Source of the DNA: Spirochaetaceae bacterium
GTDB lineage: Bacteria; Spirochaetota; Spirochaetia; SZUA-6; Bin103
Assembly (NCBI GenBank): GCA_026710565.1
Contig: JAPOQV010000418.1
Location: 1-7,158 of the forward strand
DNA: 7,158 nt
Reading direction: 5' to 3'
In this document: piece after piece, positions 5,293 to 7,158 of the stretch
How the letters are laid out: every line of letters starts with the position of its first letter
How positions within the stretch are numbered: position 1 is the stretch's first letter
Position numbers and translations under genes: made by a program
The notes under the pieces: generated by a model
The model's input: only the letters and a program-made list of their open reading frames with translations
What the model was told of the DNA's origin: nothing
Database searches by the model: none

Positions 5293-6309
5293 ATGAGGGT
5301 CGTGCTGTGCGGCGTCGGCGGCGTGGGGCGCAACGTGACCCGTCTGCTACGCTCGCGCCCGGCCTGCCGGATCGTGGCGGCCTGTTCGCGGAATCCCGAC
5401 CTGATCGGCAGTGACCTGGGCGATCTGTCCGGCGGCCCGCCGCTCGGCGTCGCGGTGAGCGGCGACCTCGGCACGGCGCTGCGCGAACCCGCTGACGTGC
5501 TGCTGGTGGCCACGACTTCGTTCCTTGCCGAGGTGGCCGCCGACGTGCGCGCCGGCATCGAACGCGGCCTGAACGTCATCACCACCGCGGAGGAGGCGGC
5601 CTTCCCTTGGATCATCGACGCCGATCTGGCCGGGGAGCTGGACGAACTGGCGCGGGGTCGCGGCGTGTCCGTGATCGGCGTGGGGCTCAATCCCGGGTTC
5701 ATCTTCGACGCGCTGCTGCTCACCGCCAGCGGCATCGCCTGGGACGTGCGGGCGATCCGCATCCGCCGCGTGGTCGACGTTTCGCGTTTCAGCGCCACCA
5801 TCCAGCGGCGGCTGGGGATCGGCTTCACCGCCGAGCGTTTCGCGGACGGCGTCTCCGCCGGATCGATCACCGGGCACATCGGCTTCCCGCAGTCATTCCA
5901 CCTGGCGGCGCGCTGCCTGGGCGTCCGCATCGACCGCATCGAGAGCGGCTTCGAGCCGCTCGTCGCCGACCGCGCGCATGACGGCGCGAATCTCAGCGTG
6001 GAGCCGGGCACCACCGCCGGCTTCGTGCAGCGCTACCGCGCCATCTGTGACGGCCGGCCGTGGATGTCCGCCGAGTTCATCGCCCACGTGGACCCGCCGG
6101 CCGCCGGCCACGAGCCGTCCGACTCGATCGAGATCGACGGCTACAACGCGCTCAACCTCGCCATCAATCCCGGCTGCCAGCCGCAACTCGGCACCGCCGC
6201 CATGATCGCCAACGTGATGCCGCGCCTGCTGGAGGCGCGGCCGGGCTACCTGACCGTGGCCGACCTGGCACTGCCGCACGCCCGCCCCACGGCCGGCTCC
6301 TTCACGTGA
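5293..6309 (+). CDS. NAD(P)-dependent oxidoreductase of the 2,4-diaminopentanoate dehydrogenase-like family
   Basis: This 338-residue protein has an N-terminal Rossmann domain followed by a domain like the C-terminal part of 2,4-diaminopentanoate dehydrogenase, the amine dehydrogenase of anaerobic ornithine degradation; related proteins are often annotated as dihydrodipicolinate reductase-like. The first residues MRVVLCGVGGVGRNV carry GxGxxG (G7, G9, G12). S32-R33 after the second strand would suit NADP(H). TTAEEAAFPW (97-106) and GVGLNPGF (129-136) are strong family markers, as is the GHIGFPQS segment (194-201). The ATG at 5293 is chosen because the nucleotide-binding strand starts there; a GAGGGGGTGG stretch about 10 nt upstream may serve as ribosome site. 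An in-frame ATG at 5221 would add 24 residues unlike the family. The gene is divergent from the ceramidase-like/SDR operon. No ornithine-pathway genes are visible here, so the substrate is probably a different amine or imine. Confidence 0.85.
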   Translation: MRVVLCGVGGVGRNVTRLLRSRPACRIVAACSRNPDLIGSDLGDLSGGPPLGVAVSGDLGTALREPADVLLVATTSFLAEVAADVRAGIERGLNVITTAEEAAFPWIIDADLAGELDELARGRGVSVIGVGLNPGFIFDALLLTASGIAWDVRAIRIRRVVDVSRFSATIQRRLGIGFTAERFADGVSAGSITGHIGFPQSFHLAARCLGVRIDRIESGFEPLVADRAHDGANLSVEPGTTAGFVQRYRAICDGRPWMSAEFIAHVDPPAAGHEPSDSIEIDGYNALNLAINPGCQPQLGTAAMIANVMPRLLEARPGYLTVADLALPHARPTAGSFT

Positions 6310-6343
6310 TCGGCCGTCCCGGCAGTGCTCGCGAGAGGCTCCG

Positions 6344-7158
6344 TCAGCCGCCGGCGACCTCGAAAGCGGTGACGTTGCGGGTCTTGCGGCTGAACTCGAC
6401 GCCGATCAGGTGGATCGGCTCGTCCCGGCCCCGGTACTTGTCCGCGTAGCGTTGCTCTCGCAACTGCGTCAATGCCGATCCTGGAGGCGACAGCTCGGTC
6501 ACCTTGAACTCGAACAGGTAGACGTGGCCGTCGCTGCGCACGGCCATGTCCAGCCGGCCGTGGCTGGTCGAGTCCTCGACCACGATCTCGTAGCCAAGCG
6601 CCGCGAAGTAGGAATAGAACACGCTCGCGTAGTAGCCTTCGTACCGCGATGTCGTTGTTGGTGTACCACTCGTAGGGATGCTCGCGAAGAAGGCGTGAAA
6701 CAGGTCTTTCAGACCTGAGCAGTCGTGGGCGGCGAGCAACCGATGCAGGCGCATGCTGTTCGCCGTCTGGCGCCCCGCGTCCTGTACCAGGTGGCGCAGC
6801 AGGTGTTCGTTCAGGCTTTGCCTCACCTCGCGGTTGGGATAGCTCAGGCGATACAGCGCCTTGCCGCCGAGCTCCTCTTCGGCCGCGATCGTGAGATAGC
6901 CGGTCTGGAACAGCAGGGCCTCCGTGCCGATGCGCTCCACGTCGAACTCCGACAGCAACGCGCCCGTACTCACGGTGTCGCCCAATGACACCGAGGACAC
7001 GCGCCGGTTGCACAGCGTCTCAACCAGGAACGCCGGGGTCCCGGTCTCGAACCAGTGGGCGGCGAACGCCGTGTCCAGGTCGCCCTCCGTGTAGCCGCAG
7101 ATCGACGAATAGACCGGGTCGAGGGTGATGTCGGTGAGGTTGTTCAATTGGGAAAACA
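6344..7158 (-). CDS. AAA-ATPase-like / PD-(D/E)XK nuclease-superfamily protein, C-terminal part (5' end outside window), possibly degenerating
   Basis: About 270 residues are visible. The frame is open to the right edge, reading F-S-Q before LNNLTDITLDP, which matches the interior of the family, so the TTG at 7147 is not the start. Relatives combine an N-terminal AAA-ATPase-like domain with a C-terminal PD-(D/E)XK (DUF1703) domain; they are abundant and of unclear role. Counting from Leu 7147 as residue 1, the fragment shows CGYTEGDL (17-24), HWFETGTPAFLVE (31-43), LFQTGYLTI (79-87), YPNREV (103-108), then the nuclease-like part RYEGYYASVFYSYF (168-181), GRLDMAV with D200 and FEFK with E213 and K215, and ends normally with VEFSRKTRNV. 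Two oddities are visible: a 30-bp stretch (6645-6674) that fits the family only in another frame, and an apparent loss of about 45-50 residues between CGYTEGDLD and HWFETGTP. No stop codon is introduced. It converges on the dehydrogenase gene with a 34-bp gap. Confidence 0.85.
   Translation of the reverse strand, partial: FSQLNNLTDITLDPVYSSICGYTEGDLDTAFAAHWFETGTPAFLVETLCNRRVSSVSLGDTVSTGALLSEFDVERIGTEALLFQTGYLTIAAEEELGGKALYRLSYPNREVRQSLNEHLLRHLVQDAGRQTANSMRLHRLLAAHDCSGLKDLFHAFFASIPTSGTPTTTSRYEGYYASVFYSYFAALGYEIVVEDSTSHGRLDMAVRSDGHVYLFEFKVTELSPPGSALTQLREQRYADKYRGRDEPIHLIGVEFSRKTRNVTAFEVAGG

Noticed and set aside
5194..5293. ATG at 5293 as start of the ceramidase-like gene
   Set aside because: It would overlap the divergent gene's start and add 33 residues unlike the family, while the GTG at 5194 has a good AGGAG site and matches the start of the homology.
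6313..6323. Small hairpin GCCG/CGGC between the convergent dehydrogenase and PD-(D/E)XK genes
   Set aside because: Four base pairs with a 3-base loop and no U-tract is too weak to call a terminator in DNA of this GC content.
6246..7013. 255-residue minus-strand frame containing HPYEWYTNNDIA
   Set aside because: As a whole it is not a gene; only the short YEWYTNNDIA part is meaningful, as the out-of-frame remnant of the PD-(D/E)XK family motif reported as a finding.

Overview
The window is GC-rich bacterial DNA with tightly packed genes, spacings of 1 to 9 bp, two stop/start overlaps and no introns, rRNA, tRNA, CRISPR array or insertion sequence. Strong GC bias leaves long open frames opposite or out of phase with several real genes. 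The gene content (a phytanoyl-CoA dioxygenase-like enzyme, an RraA-like protein, a ceramidase-like hydrolase, a GH2 glycosidase, a DUF433/DUF5615 pair and an AAA-ATPase-like/PD-(D/E)XK protein) is a mix I associate with uncultivated high-GC environmental or host-associated lineages. The sequence does not fix the phylum.

Layout. (1) 2-628, plus strand: the C-terminal end of a GH2 glycoside hydrolase that enters from the left. (2) 2828-633, minus strand: a four-gene run of DUF433 antitoxin-like, DUF5615 PIN-like toxin, PhyH-family dioxygenase and RraA-like protein, with gaps of about 8, 1 and 9 bp. It meets the GH2 gene tail to tail with 4 bp between them. (3) 2829-2957: a compact boundary with a nested hairpin just after the upstream operon and a TTGACA promoter-like sequence directly beyond it. 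(4) 5194-2958, minus strand: a ceramidase-like zinc hydrolase followed by a short-chain dehydrogenase, joined by a GTGA overlap. (5) 5195-5292: a short divergent control region with an 8-bp inverted repeat. (6) 5293-6309, plus strand: a 2,4-diaminopentanoate-dehydrogenase-like oxidoreductase. (7) 7158-6344, minus strand: the C-terminal part of an AAA-ATPase-like/PD-(D/E)XK protein that enters from the right.

Working together. The hydrolase-SDR pair, the divergent dehydrogenase, the dioxygenase and the RraA-like aldolase candidate look like parts of small-molecule catabolism. A plausible but unproven reading is that an amide or ester substrate is hydrolysed and its alcohol, amine or carbon-skeleton fragments are then oxidised or cleaved. 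The toxin-antitoxin-like pair is more AT-rich than its surroundings and now sits at the head of the dioxygenase operon.

The strongest unusual signals are in the rightmost gene. A 30-bp stretch encodes the expected family motif only in another frame and is flanked by apparent compensating indels. A block of roughly 45-50 residues also appears to be missing in frame. I see no convincing new defence or mobile system here.
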